Origin: an uncultured Lachnospiraceae bacterium
GTDB taxonomy: Bacteria > Bacillota > Clostridia > Lachnospirales > Lachnospiraceae
Direction: 5' to 3'
Assembly (NCBI GenBank): GCA_945836565.1
Contig: CAMALN010000010.1
Location: 1 to 17,456, forward strand
DNA length: 17,456 nucleotides
This document shows positions 1 to 6,774 of this stretch, piece after piece. The notes under the pieces are model-generated. The model ran no database searches. It was not told the origin of the DNA and was given only the letters and a program-made list of their open reading frames with translations. Position 1 is the stretch's first letter. The number at the start of each line of letters is the position of its first letter. The translations under genes were made by a program, and so were the position numbers.

Positions 1-273
1 CATATGTGGATACAAAGCGTAGTTCTGGAATACCATCGCGATATCTCTATCCTTAGGCTCTACGTTGTTAACCATCTTGTCACCGATCCAAAGCTCACCT
101 GAACTGATATCCTCAAGTCCGGCGATCATACGAAGTGTAGTAGACTTACCACATCCTGAAGGTCCAACAAAGATAACGAACTCCTTGTCCTCTATCTCAA
201 GGTTGAAATCCTTAACGGCATTGAATCCGTTTGGGTAAATCTTGTAAATATTCTTAAGTGTTAATCCAGCCAT
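1..273 (-). CDS. ABC transporter ATP-binding protein, MsmK/UgpC-like (partial, N-terminal 91 residues)
   Basis: This is the nucleotide-binding subunit of a sugar-type ABC importer, which hydrolyses ATP on the cytoplasmic face to drive uptake. Only the first 91 residues are in the window; the rest lies beyond the left edge. The translation begins [16 protein letters not shown]. Walker A (GPSGCGKST) is at residues 37-45, and a Q-loop in [11 protein letters not shown] has Gln83. The sequence around the Q-loop is typical of the MsmX/MsmK/UgpC group, in which one ATPase often serves several carbohydrate importers. The start is fixed by a strong AGGAGG just upstream of ATG at 273. The signature motif, Walker B and the regulatory C-terminal domain cannot be seen. 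Substrate is unknown: ugpC-type names are often given to this family by default. Confidence in the family is high. Confidence 0.95.
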   Translation of the reverse strand, partial: MAGLTLKNIYKIYPNGFNAVKDFNLEIEDKEFVIFVGPSGCGKSTTLRMIAGLEDISSGELWIGDKMVNNVEPKDRDIAMVFQNYALYPHM

Positions 274-352
274 TTTTTTCCTCCTTAGATTAGCTTTTTG
301 TTAAATGACTTACGATGCTTGAATTTTACACTATTTATCCCTGTAATGCCAT

Positions 353-380
353 ATTATATTTTCACAAAAGAATTTGTAAA
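353..380 (-). promoter_or_regulatory. Sigma-A-type promoter for the ABC ATPase gene
   Basis: On the minus strand, TTTACA (375-380) and a perfect TATAAT (353-358) are separated by 16 bp, about 80 nt upstream of the ATPase start codon. Three further TNTACA-like hexamers lie upstream at 385-390 (TGTACA), 394-399 (TATACA) and 407-412 (TTTACA), as noted in the findings. The rest of the 274-453 gap is AT-rich and holds nothing else I can recognise. I see no convincing GC-rich terminator for the yitT-like gene that ends at 454. Confidence 0.6.
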
Positions 381-453
381 ATATTGTACATTTTGTATAT
401 TGCATTTGTAAATTCTATTTTTTTATTCAAAATAGCCAAAGATTCGACACCTA

Positions 454-1287
454 TTAACCTATATTCTTTGTGAAACCTTCACCAAGAGCCTCGCGTATGT
501 CACCTATAAAGCACATCGCTTTATCATCTATTTTATATGCTTTCTCCTTGATTTTCACCATTTCCCTGGCAGACACGACACACATTATCATATTTCTGTT
601 TTCTCCGGTATACGCACCTACCAGCTTTATATATGATGCTCCTCTTTCAATATCGTGAGTAATATATGATGCAATCTCCTCATATTTATCCGAAATAATA
701 TAGAGAAGCTTTGCTCTGTTCGGTCCTGCCAATATATAATCAGATATGCTTGTCGTGACAAATACCGCAATAATTGCATATACTGCTTTATTTAGTCCAA
801 ATACACCCACTCCAAATATTATAATCGCTCCATCTATAACAGCCATAAGCTTTGGTATAGACAGATACGAAAGCCTTCTATTCAACATAGTTGCCACAAG
901 GTCAACCCCTCCGGACGAGGCATTTGCAGAAAATATCAATCCTATACCCATTCCCATAAATGCTGCCCCGGTTAATACATCCACAAAATAATCACCTGTA
1001 AGAATGTCAAGCACAGGAACTACGCCCAAAAACACCGTAAGCAAAATGGTAGCAAAAAGTGTTTTACAAAACATCCTTTTGGAAAATAAACGATATGCCC
1101 CCACAAACAACGGAAAATTAAATAGACCATTTACAAGCCACATAGGCATCCCCAATGTATGCTTCAATATAATCGAAAGACCGGTAACCCCACCCGTTAC
1201 TATATCAAGCTCACCGAAATAGCTAACCACTGCTATGGCCATCAGCATGGCACCGACTGTTATCTTAATATACTGCATTTTACGCAT
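454..1287 (-). CDS. YitT family membrane protein (DUF2179 C-terminal domain)
   Basis: This polytopic inner-membrane protein of 277 residues matches the YitT/YqfU family in length and layout. It has about five or six hydrophobic segments over residues 8-185. These include the conserved glycine-rich turns GGVTG (32-36) and SSGGVD (124-129). A cytoplasmic DUF2179 domain follows at about 215-272, ending IGDIREALGEGF. The biochemical role of the family is not established. Transport or a regulatory ligand-binding function for DUF2179 has been proposed by annotation only. The start is chosen because AGGAG lies 7 nt before this ATG; a second ATG three codons later is less well placed. The gene is downstream of the LytR_C gene, with a hairpin in between. 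I see no clear promoter of its own in the 44 nt between hairpin and start codon, so it may depend on read-through. Confidence 0.9.
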   Translation of the reverse strand: MRKMQYIKITVGAMLMAIAVVSYFGELDIVTGGVTGLSIILKHTLGMPMWLVNGLFNFPLFVGAYRLFSKRMFCKTLFATILLTVFLGVVPVLDILTGDYFVDVLTGAAFMGMGIGLIFSANASSGGVDLVATMLNRRLSYLSIPKLMAVIDGAIIIFGVGVFGLNKAVYAIIAVFVTTSISDYILAGPNRAKLLYIISDKYEEIASYITHDIERGASYIKLVGAYTGENRNMIMCVVSAREMVKIKEKAYKIDDKAMCFIGDIREALGEGFTKNIG

Positions 1288-1331
1288 AAAAACACTCCTG
1301 TTACATCCTGTATTTACTTCTTAAACACAAA

Positions 1332-1360
1332 AAATCCTCATAAATTAATTATGAGGATTT
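1332..1360. terminator. Hairpin with T-tract, probable terminator or attenuator
   Basis: Perfect 12-bp inverted repeat (1332-1343 with 1349-1360, 5-nt loop), including the pairing core TCCTCATAA/TTATGAGGA. On the minus strand it is followed by a six-T run and a further T-rich stretch, so it reads as an intrinsic terminator for the LytR_C gene ending at 1406. It has only four G-C pairs, so efficiency may be partial. It lies directly ahead of the YitT gene. Confidence 0.65.
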
Positions 1361-1405
1361 ATTCGTGTTTATATACAAGGCTTTATGCGTTTTATGTCCA
1401 AAATA

Positions 1406-1960
1406 TCAGTTATCACTGTCTCCTGTTCCGATAATGATTACAATATCGTATGCTGTAGCATCTACAGAGCTTCCCGAGGCAACACTTCCCACCTCATAGC
1501 TTGCCCCGTTAAAATACTGCACAAGCTCTTCTCCTATACCTTCAGTAGACGATACAATTTTTGTATTCTCAAGGGTTTCATTATAATCCGAAGCAGTAGT
1601 ATTTGCATATCCGTAGCCACCAAGCTTTTCACACCATCTTCCTGCTAAGCCCTTAACATTTGTACTGTTAAGCACGAGTATATTCTTATCATACGCAGGC
1701 TCTGCAGGTATCTCTTCAGTAACAGCCTCTGTGCTTGTTGCCTCCGTAGGCTCTGCTGTAAGCAAATCATCTCTTACCTCAGCCTCAGTAAGCACATTAG
1801 CCCCTACTGTTGTTGCAGGCGCATTCGATGAGCTCTTTCCATTCTTCATTACCTTCATAAGCAAGGCAGCCCCAAACACCAATATAACTATTCCCAGTAT
1901 AACTACAACTGCTCTCAAAAACATTGAAAAAAACAATCCAACCGCGCTCTGCTTCTTCAT
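1406..1960 (-). CDS. Membrane-anchored LytR_C domain protein (no LCP catalytic domain)
   Basis: This 184-residue protein has one N-terminal membrane segment (about residues 12-36), a low-complexity Thr/Glu/Ala-rich linker (about 40-90) and a C-terminal LytR_C-like domain (about 92-178). The domain has the typical opening ILVLNSTNVKGLAG and a closing YDIVIIIGTG. In the LytR-CpsA-Psr family this domain usually follows the LCP glycopolymer transferase domain. Here it stands alone, tethered by a linker on the outer face, so a wall-associated accessory role is inferred rather than shown. The start is set at the ATG at 1960 because AGGAGG sits 5 nt upstream. A longer reading from a TTG at 1975 would place that Shine-Dalgarno inside the gene. 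It is transcribed from a good promoter at 2055-2083, divergent from the SDR gene. Confidence 0.8.
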   Translation of the reverse strand: MKKQSAVGLFFSMFLRAVVVILGIVILVFGAALLMKVMKNGKSSSNAPATTVGANVLTEAEVRDDLLTAEPTEATSTEAVTEEIPAEPAYDKNILVLNSTNVKGLAGRWCEKLGGYGYANTTASDYNETLENTKIVSSTEGIGEELVQYFNGASYEVGSVASGSSVDATAYDIVIIIGTGDSDN

Positions 1961-1984
1961 ATTATCCTCCTGCAAATCTGTTTT

Positions 1985-2007
1985 ATTGTATATTCATCGT
2001 ATACAAT
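1985..2007. promoter_or_regulatory. Inverted repeat in the leader of the LytR_C gene
   Basis: Perfect 8-bp arms ATTGTATA (1985-1992) and TATACAAT (2000-2007) are separated by 7 nt. The repeat lies between the promoter and the ribosome binding site of the LytR_C gene. It could be an operator for a dimeric repressor or a weak RNA hairpin. It is A/T-rich and may be chance. Confidence 0.3.
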
Positions 2008-2054
2008 TCGTTAATCATTCATATTCATAGCTCATTGAATCCATACGTTTATTA

Positions 2055-2083
2055 AGTATAGCAAATAAAAATATTTTTTTCAA
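2055..2083 (-). promoter_or_regulatory. Sigma-A-type promoter for the LytR_C gene
   Basis: On the minus strand, TTGAAA (2078-2083) and TATACT (2055-2060) are separated by exactly 17 bp, close to the housekeeping consensus. Its -35 lies 11 bp from the -10 of the divergent SDR promoter, so RNA polymerase binding at the two may interfere. Confidence 0.65.
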
Positions 2084-2091
2084 CAATTATG

Positions 2092-2100
2092 TGTTATACT
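2092..2100 (+). promoter_or_regulatory. Extended -10 promoter for the SDR gene
   Basis: TGTTATACT fits an extended -10 (TGnTATACT), 38 nt upstream of the SDR start codon. No good -35 is present at the expected distance, which is common for extended -10 promoters. The ribosome binding site is CGGAG at 2129-2133. Confidence 0.5.
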
Positions 2101-2138
2101 AAAAAATCATAATAATATATTAAAAAACGGAGATAGCA

Positions 2139-2873
2139 ATGAAGACAATTATTATAACCGGCGCATCAGCAGGAGTCGGAAAAGCATGCGCCCTAAAGCT
2201 TTCATCAGAATATGAATATGTAGCTTTATGCTCCAGAAATCACGACCGGGGGCTTGAGGAAGTAAAGGGCGCTATACTATCCGCATCAAACATTTCACCA
2301 CAGGTTGAACTCTTCTCCGGTGATGTATCTGATTTCGATTTTGTGTATGCAATGGTCGAAAAGGTATACCGGCAAACCGGTTCCATAGATGCTCTTATCA
2401 ATAACGCAGGTATATCTAGGGTTGGTCTGCTTATGGATATGTCCATAGAAGAGTGGAATGAAATCGTATCCATCAACCTGACCTCAGTCTTTAATACCTG
2501 CAAATGTGTTATCCCTCATATGGTACATGCGAAGTCCGGAAAAATCATAAACATATCCTCTGTATGGGGCAATGCCGGTGCATCCTGTGAGGTTGCATAT
2601 TCTGCCACCAAAGGCGGTATCAACAGCTTTACAAGGGCCTTAGCAAAGGAGCTTGCTCCAAGCAATATCAGTGTAAATGCAGTCGCACTCGGTGCAATAG
2701 ATACGAGAATGAACTCAAACCTAAGTGAGGAGGACAAGCTTGGCTTATGCGAGGAGATACCGGCAGGCCGTATGGCTTCTCCCGAAGAGGCTGCCGAGTT
2801 TATATCGACCATTTTGAAGTCCCCGGGCTATTTCACGGGCGAAGTTATAAAATTTGACGGTGCATGGATATAA
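2139..2873 (+). CDS. SDR family oxidoreductase, FabG-like (3-oxoacyl-ACP reductase family)
   Basis: This cytoplasmic NAD(P)H-dependent short-chain dehydrogenase/reductase is 244 residues long, the usual size of a classical SDR. It has a Rossmann fold with cofactor-binding TGASAGVG (7-14) and NNAG (88-91). The catalytic tetrad is visible as Asn113, Ser141, Tyr154 and Lys158 (YSATK), and the C-terminal strand ends in FDGAW. FabG-type enzymes reduce 3-oxoacyl-ACP in fatty acid synthesis. This one stands alone, without fab neighbours, so a different keto substrate is equally possible. Arg33 after the second strand (CSRN) suggests a preference for NADPH, which is an inference. The gene is divergent from the LytR_C gene and convergent with the esterase-nitrilase gene, so it is probably monocistronic, ending at the hairpin that overlaps its stop codon. 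Confidence 0.9.
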   Translation: MKTIIITGASAGVGKACALKLSSEYEYVALCSRNHDRGLEEVKGAILSASNISPQVELFSGDVSDFDFVYAMVEKVYRQTGSIDALINNAGISRVGLLMDMSIEEWNEIVSINLTSVFNTCKCVIPHMVHAKSGKIINISSVWGNAGASCEVAYSATKGGINSFTRALAKELAPSNISVNAVALGAIDTRMNSNLSEEDKLGLCEEIPAGRMASPEEAAEFISTILKSPGYFTGEVIKFDGAWI

Positions 2874-2886
2874 ACCCTGCACCGTC
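2856..2886. terminator. Convergent (bidirectional) terminator
   Basis: Perfect 9-bp arms GACGGTGCA (2856-2864) and TGCACCGTC (2878-2886). The left arm lies inside the last codons of the SDR gene. A T-rich tail follows on the plus strand (TTCTTATAATTTT), and a shorter T-rich run follows on the minus strand. The hairpin therefore serves the SDR gene and the hydrolase operon ending at 2890. Confidence 0.7.
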
Positions 2887-2889
2887 TTC

Positions 2890-4611
2890 TTATAATTTTC
2901 CATATAACTCTTCCCGTCTGTCACTGCTTACCGGGAAAGCCTTTCTAACCTCATCTACGTTGTTTATCACATCATAGGTAATTATTTTATCCGTATCATT
3001 TATGTTTATCACTTCAAACGGAGTTAACTGCTCACCCTCCGGACCAAACATTACACTATCACCCGAATAGCATTGTCCATCCATATCACCGCAGCAATTT
3101 ACACCTGCTATAAAGCATTGCGTCTCTATGGCTCTTGCCCTAAGCAGAGTTATCCAGTGAAGACTTCTCTTCGCCGGCCAGTTTGCAGGCACCACGATAA
3201 GCTCCGACTTTTTCGCAAGCCTTGTAAAAAGCTCCGGAAACCTCAAATCATAGCAGATTGCCGAGCCAATGTTCATATTCCTGATATTGCAGACATCGAT
3301 GCTGTCTCCGCCCACAAAATACTCATCCTCGTCAGCATAGCTAAACGGATGCATCTTTGTGTAATCAAGCAGACTGCTACCGTCCTCTGAGGACACAATG
3401 GTGTAATGATTCTCCGACAGCTTTTCCGCCTTCTTAACCCAGCCGACACCGATATTTATACCATAGCCTTGCGCGAGTCTGCCGCAGGCTTCTATGGTCT
3501 CACAGCCTTCCTCAGCGGTTACATTTGTATGCATGGAAAAGCCTGTCATGGACATCTCCGGAAGAAGCAGCAGGTCTATCTGACGATGCTCAAGCATAGG
3601 AAGTATCCTCTCCAATTCTGCAAAGTTTGCTTCCTTATCCTCCCAAGCAATATTTCTCTCAAAAAGAGCGACTCGCAGGGTATCCGCACTTTTTCTCTTC
3701 ATAACCACATCCATGAATCTTCCGATTTCAGCCCAGGCCTTTGCTGATTCCGGCATAAGCTTACCTGCCATCTGAAATACATGAAACATACCTTCATACA
3801 CAGAAAGCTTTACCTTGACACCTGATGCCTTAGCCTTCTCGGCTACCGACACAGAATCCGACATAAGCATCTCAGCACTTCCCACCTGTATGAGCATAGG
3901 CGGAAAATCCTCAAAATCACCAAAAAGCGGTGACACATAAGGATTACTTTTTTCCTCTTCGTTAGCATAAGGATTCTCATATAAAAGATTCTGCTGTGTG
4001 TTACCAAACACCGGATCTATATCACAATTCTTCTTGTAGCTCTCACCGCTTATCGTAAGGTCTGTCCACGGAGACATCGCAATTATACCTGCCGGAAGCT
4101 TTCTGCCCTTATCCTTAAGGAGATGACAAAGTGCCATGGCAAGTCCACCGCCTGCCGAGTCTCCTCCAAGAATTATCTTCTCTTCTATATATCCATTATC
4201 CAGAAGCCAGTCATAGGCCGCAAGCGCATCCTCCAGAGCTGCCGGAAACGGATTCTCCGGAGCAACCCTGTAATCTATGGTGAGTACACTTATTCCCCGC
4301 CCGTAATCACTGTAAAGCTTAGCCATGCCTCTGTACTGATTCTTAATCGGTCCCACATAGCCGCCTCCGTGAAGCTGAAGAAGCACCCAGTCCTTCTTCT
4401 CCTCTACGGGAGTTAAAAGCTCCATATCAAAATTATCGGTAGATATCTTTGTTGCTCTTAAATTGTCCGGATAATGATAAGGTCTGTCGAACTCACTCTC
4501 ACCTCTTTTTCCCTCGCGAAAATGACTTCTCAGAAAATCATTCTGATTAAATTCAGCCACGAGGTCCCTTATCAGCTTTCCCCTGCGGCTTAAGGCTTCA
4601 TTATCACCCAT
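2890..4611 (-). CDS. Fusion protein: HSL-type alpha/beta hydrolase + omega-amidase-like nitrilase
   Basis: This 573-residue protein carries two complete hydrolases in one chain. Residues 1 to about 305 form a hormone-sensitive-lipase-type esterase (Abhydrolase_3). It has the oxyanion motif HGGG (81-84), the nucleophile elbow GDSAGGG with Ser152, a likely acid at Glu247 in GSAEMLMSD, and His277 in GMFHVF. Residues from about 312 to 555 form a carbon-nitrogen hydrolase of the Nit2/YafV omega-amidase type. Its triad is Glu352 (LLPEMSMTGF), Lys419 (DYTKMHPF) and Cys453 (AICYDLRFPE). No frameshift or stop lies between them, and the linker is short (about 303-312). Each half matches a normal free-standing enzyme, so this is a true fusion. 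No signal peptide is seen, so it is cytoplasmic. The gene starts 12 nt after the zinc-ribbon membrane protein, and its AGGAG overlaps that gene's TAG stop. Substrates are unknown. A role in ester and amide cleavage linked to the operon's acyltransferase is inferred. Confidence 0.9.
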   Translation of the reverse strand: MGDNEALSRRGKLIRDLVAEFNQNDFLRSHFREGKRGESEFDRPYHYPDNLRATKISTDNFDMELLTPVEEKKDWVLLQLHGGGYVGPIKNQYRGMAKLYSDYGRGISVLTIDYRVAPENPFPAALEDALAAYDWLLDNGYIEEKIILGGDSAGGGLAMALCHLLKDKGRKLPAGIIAMSPWTDLTISGESYKKNCDIDPVFGNTQQNLLYENPYANEEEKSNPYVSPLFGDFEDFPPMLIQVGSAEMLMSDSVSVAEKAKASGVKVKLSVYEGMFHVFQMAGKLMPESAKAWAEIGRFMDVVMKRKSADTLRVALFERNIAWEDKEANFAELERILPMLEHRQIDLLLLPEMSMTGFSMHTNVTAEEGCETIEACGRLAQGYGINIGVGWVKKAEKLSENHYTIVSSEDGSSLLDYTKMHPFSYADEDEYFVGGDSIDVCNIRNMNIGSAICYDLRFPELFTRLAKKSELIVVPANWPAKRSLHWITLLRARAIETQCFIAGVNCCGDMDGQCYSGDSVMFGPEGEQLTPFEVININDTDKIITYDVINNVDEVRKAFPVSSDRREELYGKL

Positions 4612-4623
4612 TTTATTCTGCTC

Positions 4624-5352
4624 CTATATTCTGAATCTTCTTGTAAGCTCCATCCTTGACTTCTTATCTCCAAACACAAGTGTTCCCGAAAGAAGAAGGA
4701 CTGATGTTCCCTCGGCAATCCACGCCATAAGCATATTATTTGCAACATTTGTAGTCATCATCACTATAATAAGTATCGTGCTCAAAACTGCAGTATAAAG
4801 CTGCATCATAAGATATACCTGAAAGCTTGATTTGTGAACCAGCATAAGCACGAATACGGCAATATTTATGCCGATAAAAACACACGGAATCGCATACTCC
4901 AGCGACCATCCGCTGTAACCTATAAAGCAGTCTATGCAAACGGCAAGAATCATCATGGCTACCGCCTGCGACATTATCTTCCTTCTGTGTCCCCTGTTAT
5001 ACAGGACGGAATATATCAGCGTAAAGCATATATAAGCAAGCCCCGCACCGCATATAGCCGACCACCTGATATTCTTACCCACATATCTGTTTAATATTAT
5101 CATGGCAATCTCTATCAACACAGATAAGAAAACGACAAGCTTGACCACAAATTTCATAACCCTCATCTTAGGCTCCACGTCCGGATACATCACCGAGCGT
5201 GACATATAAGTCTGTATCAGCTCTGCATTTGACTCTTCTGAATTTGCGTTATTGTCCTTTGCCCTTTTTACAACACTGTTGCAAAGCGGACAAACTATGG
5301 TGTCATCCAATATATCCACACCACATCTGTTGCAACGATTATTCATACTCAT
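4624..5352 (-). CDS. Zinc-ribbon polytopic membrane protein (DUF6320-like)
   Basis: This 242-residue protein begins with a short zinc ribbon, CNRCG...CPLC, i.e. two Cys-x2-Cys pairs at about residues 7-10 and 21-24. A hydrophilic stretch follows, then about six transmembrane helices over residues 70-230, and a basic C-terminus (RRFRI). Layout and neighbours match what I recall as the DUF6320 family of Clostridia, found beside acyltransferases and alpha/beta hydrolases; its function is not known. The start is set at 5352 because GGAG lies 6 nt upstream. Two other ATGs, 12 nt upstream and 6 nt downstream, are less well spaced. The chosen start overlaps the last codons of the acyltransferase gene by 14 nt, so translation is probably coupled. 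The product may anchor or supply substrate to the two flanking enzymes at the membrane, which is an inference. Confidence 0.75.
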   Translation of the reverse strand: MSMNNRCNRCGVDILDDTIVCPLCNSVVKRAKDNNANSEESNAELIQTYMSRSVMYPDVEPKMRVMKFVVKLVVFLSVLIEIAMIILNRYVGKNIRWSAICGAGLAYICFTLIYSVLYNRGHRRKIMSQAVAMMILAVCIDCFIGYSGWSLEYAIPCVFIGINIAVFVLMLVHKSSFQVYLMMQLYTAVLSTILIIVMMTTNVANNMLMAWIAEGTSVLLLSGTLVFGDKKSRMELTRRFRI

Positions 5353-6637
5353 AATACACTCCATTTGTTTCCACGGCTACATTTATGCCTTCCTCTGTCA
5401 TATGTCTGAAGAATTCCTTCTGTATCGAGGTATCCTTGACTGCCGCACTAAAGGTAAATACCAATGTATCTCCGTACGTGCACACTCCACCCTTGATATT
5501 CTGTCCCTTTGACATAGACAAAACCACATGAAATCTCTCAATATATCCCTGATACTTTTCAGCTACATTTATTATGCCCAGATTGGTTATCGTCGTGGTA
5601 TTCGCCCTGGCAGAACGCTTATACACACTCTTCATCGCTATATTCTTCACGAAAAGCGGCACAGCCCTTATAATGTAATTCTTCTCGTTCGATACATTGT
5701 AAGAAAAAAGCCTCTCCAGATTATCCTTGTTAATCTGCTGCTTCAGACAGTCTGCCACAATGCCAAGAACCTCTTCAAAGGTATAATCATCCTTTTCAGG
5801 CTTAAAATACGCTGATACAACTACGAAGAAATTCTTCAACGTATCCGAATCAAAAAAAGGTCTAAGATTAACCGGAACACAGGCGCTTATAGGTCTGTCC
5901 GAAGGCATCTTCCCCAGATACTCCTTGTATACCGCCCATATAAAGGTACCGACCAGATACTGGTTGATAGTTACTCCATGAGCCTTTGCTACACGTTTAA
6001 TGTCCTGAAGCGAGATATATCCATGCATAATTCCAAAGTGTGTGCTAGGGAATCTCTCGCCCTTTACTATAACTGCCTTCTCTGTCTTATATTCCTTCTT
6101 GGCACTCTTCTTATAATTCTTCACATAGCTGTCTTCTATATCCAGAGAGGTCTCTTCCTGAAGCATGTCCATGTCGTCCATAAGCTCCGGATATCTGTAT
6201 CGAAGATACTGATAAGTAAGCTCCTTCAAAAAAGCAAAGGCTCCGTTTCCATCCGTAAGCACATGGAATACCTCCAGATTAATCCTCTTCTCAAAATACG
6301 TCACCCTAAATAAATACTCATTATTGGAATAAGGATTTATATACATACATGGGTATGTATCCTCCTCACAAACCTTTGGTGCCGGGCGCTTATTCTGTTC
6401 AAAATAATACCAGAAAAAGCCCTTCCTTAATCTGCACCTAAAGACATCAAAATAAGGAAGCACATTGTCTAAGGCCTTTTGCAAAAGCTCCGGGTCTATA
6501 TCCTCCTTAAGTGTTACCGATATTCTATATACATTGCTTACCGTTTCGCTTACAATAACCGGAAACAGATTAGCAGTATTATCCAATTTGTGCCACTTCA
6601 ACGTGGTCTGATGTCCTCTGATTTTCTTCGTTGCCAT
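5339..6637 (-). CDS. CAT/condensation-fold acyltransferase (alcohol acetyltransferase-like)
   Basis: This 432-residue protein is of the chloramphenicol acetyltransferase / condensation-domain superfamily. The catalytic HxxxDG motif is present as HVLTDG (His125, Asp129, Gly130), about a third of the way in, as in PapA- and AATase-type acyltransferases. The N-terminal part (DPELLQKALDNVLPYFDVFR) matches the usual substrate-channel helix of the fold. Family members transfer an acyl group from a CoA or carrier-protein thioester to an alcohol or amine. The acceptor cannot be read from the sequence. No signal peptide or membrane segment is visible. AGAGG lies 6 nt before the ATG. This is the first gene of a three-gene operon with the zinc-ribbon membrane protein and the esterase-nitrilase fusion. 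Peptide synthetase, carrier protein and sugar-modification genes are absent from the window. Confidence 0.8.
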   Translation of the reverse strand: MATKKIRGHQTTLKWHKLDNTANLFPVIVSETVSNVYRISVTLKEDIDPELLQKALDNVLPYFDVFRCRLRKGFFWYYFEQNKRPAPKVCEEDTYPCMYINPYSNNEYLFRVTYFEKRINLEVFHVLTDGNGAFAFLKELTYQYLRYRYPELMDDMDMLQEETSLDIEDSYVKNYKKSAKKEYKTEKAVIVKGERFPSTHFGIMHGYISLQDIKRVAKAHGVTINQYLVGTFIWAVYKEYLGKMPSDRPISACVPVNLRPFFDSDTLKNFFVVVSAYFKPEKDDYTFEEVLGIVADCLKQQINKDNLERLFSYNVSNEKNYIIRAVPLFVKNIAMKSVYKRSARANTTTITNLGIINVAEKYQGYIERFHVVLSMSKGQNIKGGVCTYGDTLVFTFSAAVKDTSIQKEFFRHMTEEGINVAVETNGVYYEYE

Positions 6638-6673
6638 GTTCTACCTCTTTTACGGCAAATTTGTTCGCTGATA

Positions 6674-6702
6674 ATTTTATCATACTATTTGATATTTTTA
6701 AA
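6674..6702 (-). promoter_or_regulatory. Probable promoter of the acyltransferase operon
   Basis: On the minus strand, TAAAAT (6674-6679) is preceded by TG one base upstream, giving an extended -10. A weak -35 TTTAAA (6697-6702) lies at 17-bp spacing. It is 37 nt upstream of the acyltransferase start. The divergent L,D-transpeptidase promoter should lie in the same 137-bp gap. A TATTAT at 6746-6751 is a possible -10 for it, but without a clear -35. Confidence 0.45.
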
Positions 6703-6774
6703 TTAAATTGTTAAAATAGAAAATAATTAGACACTTCGAGAAAAATATTATGAAGATTTCACAGGAGATAACAT

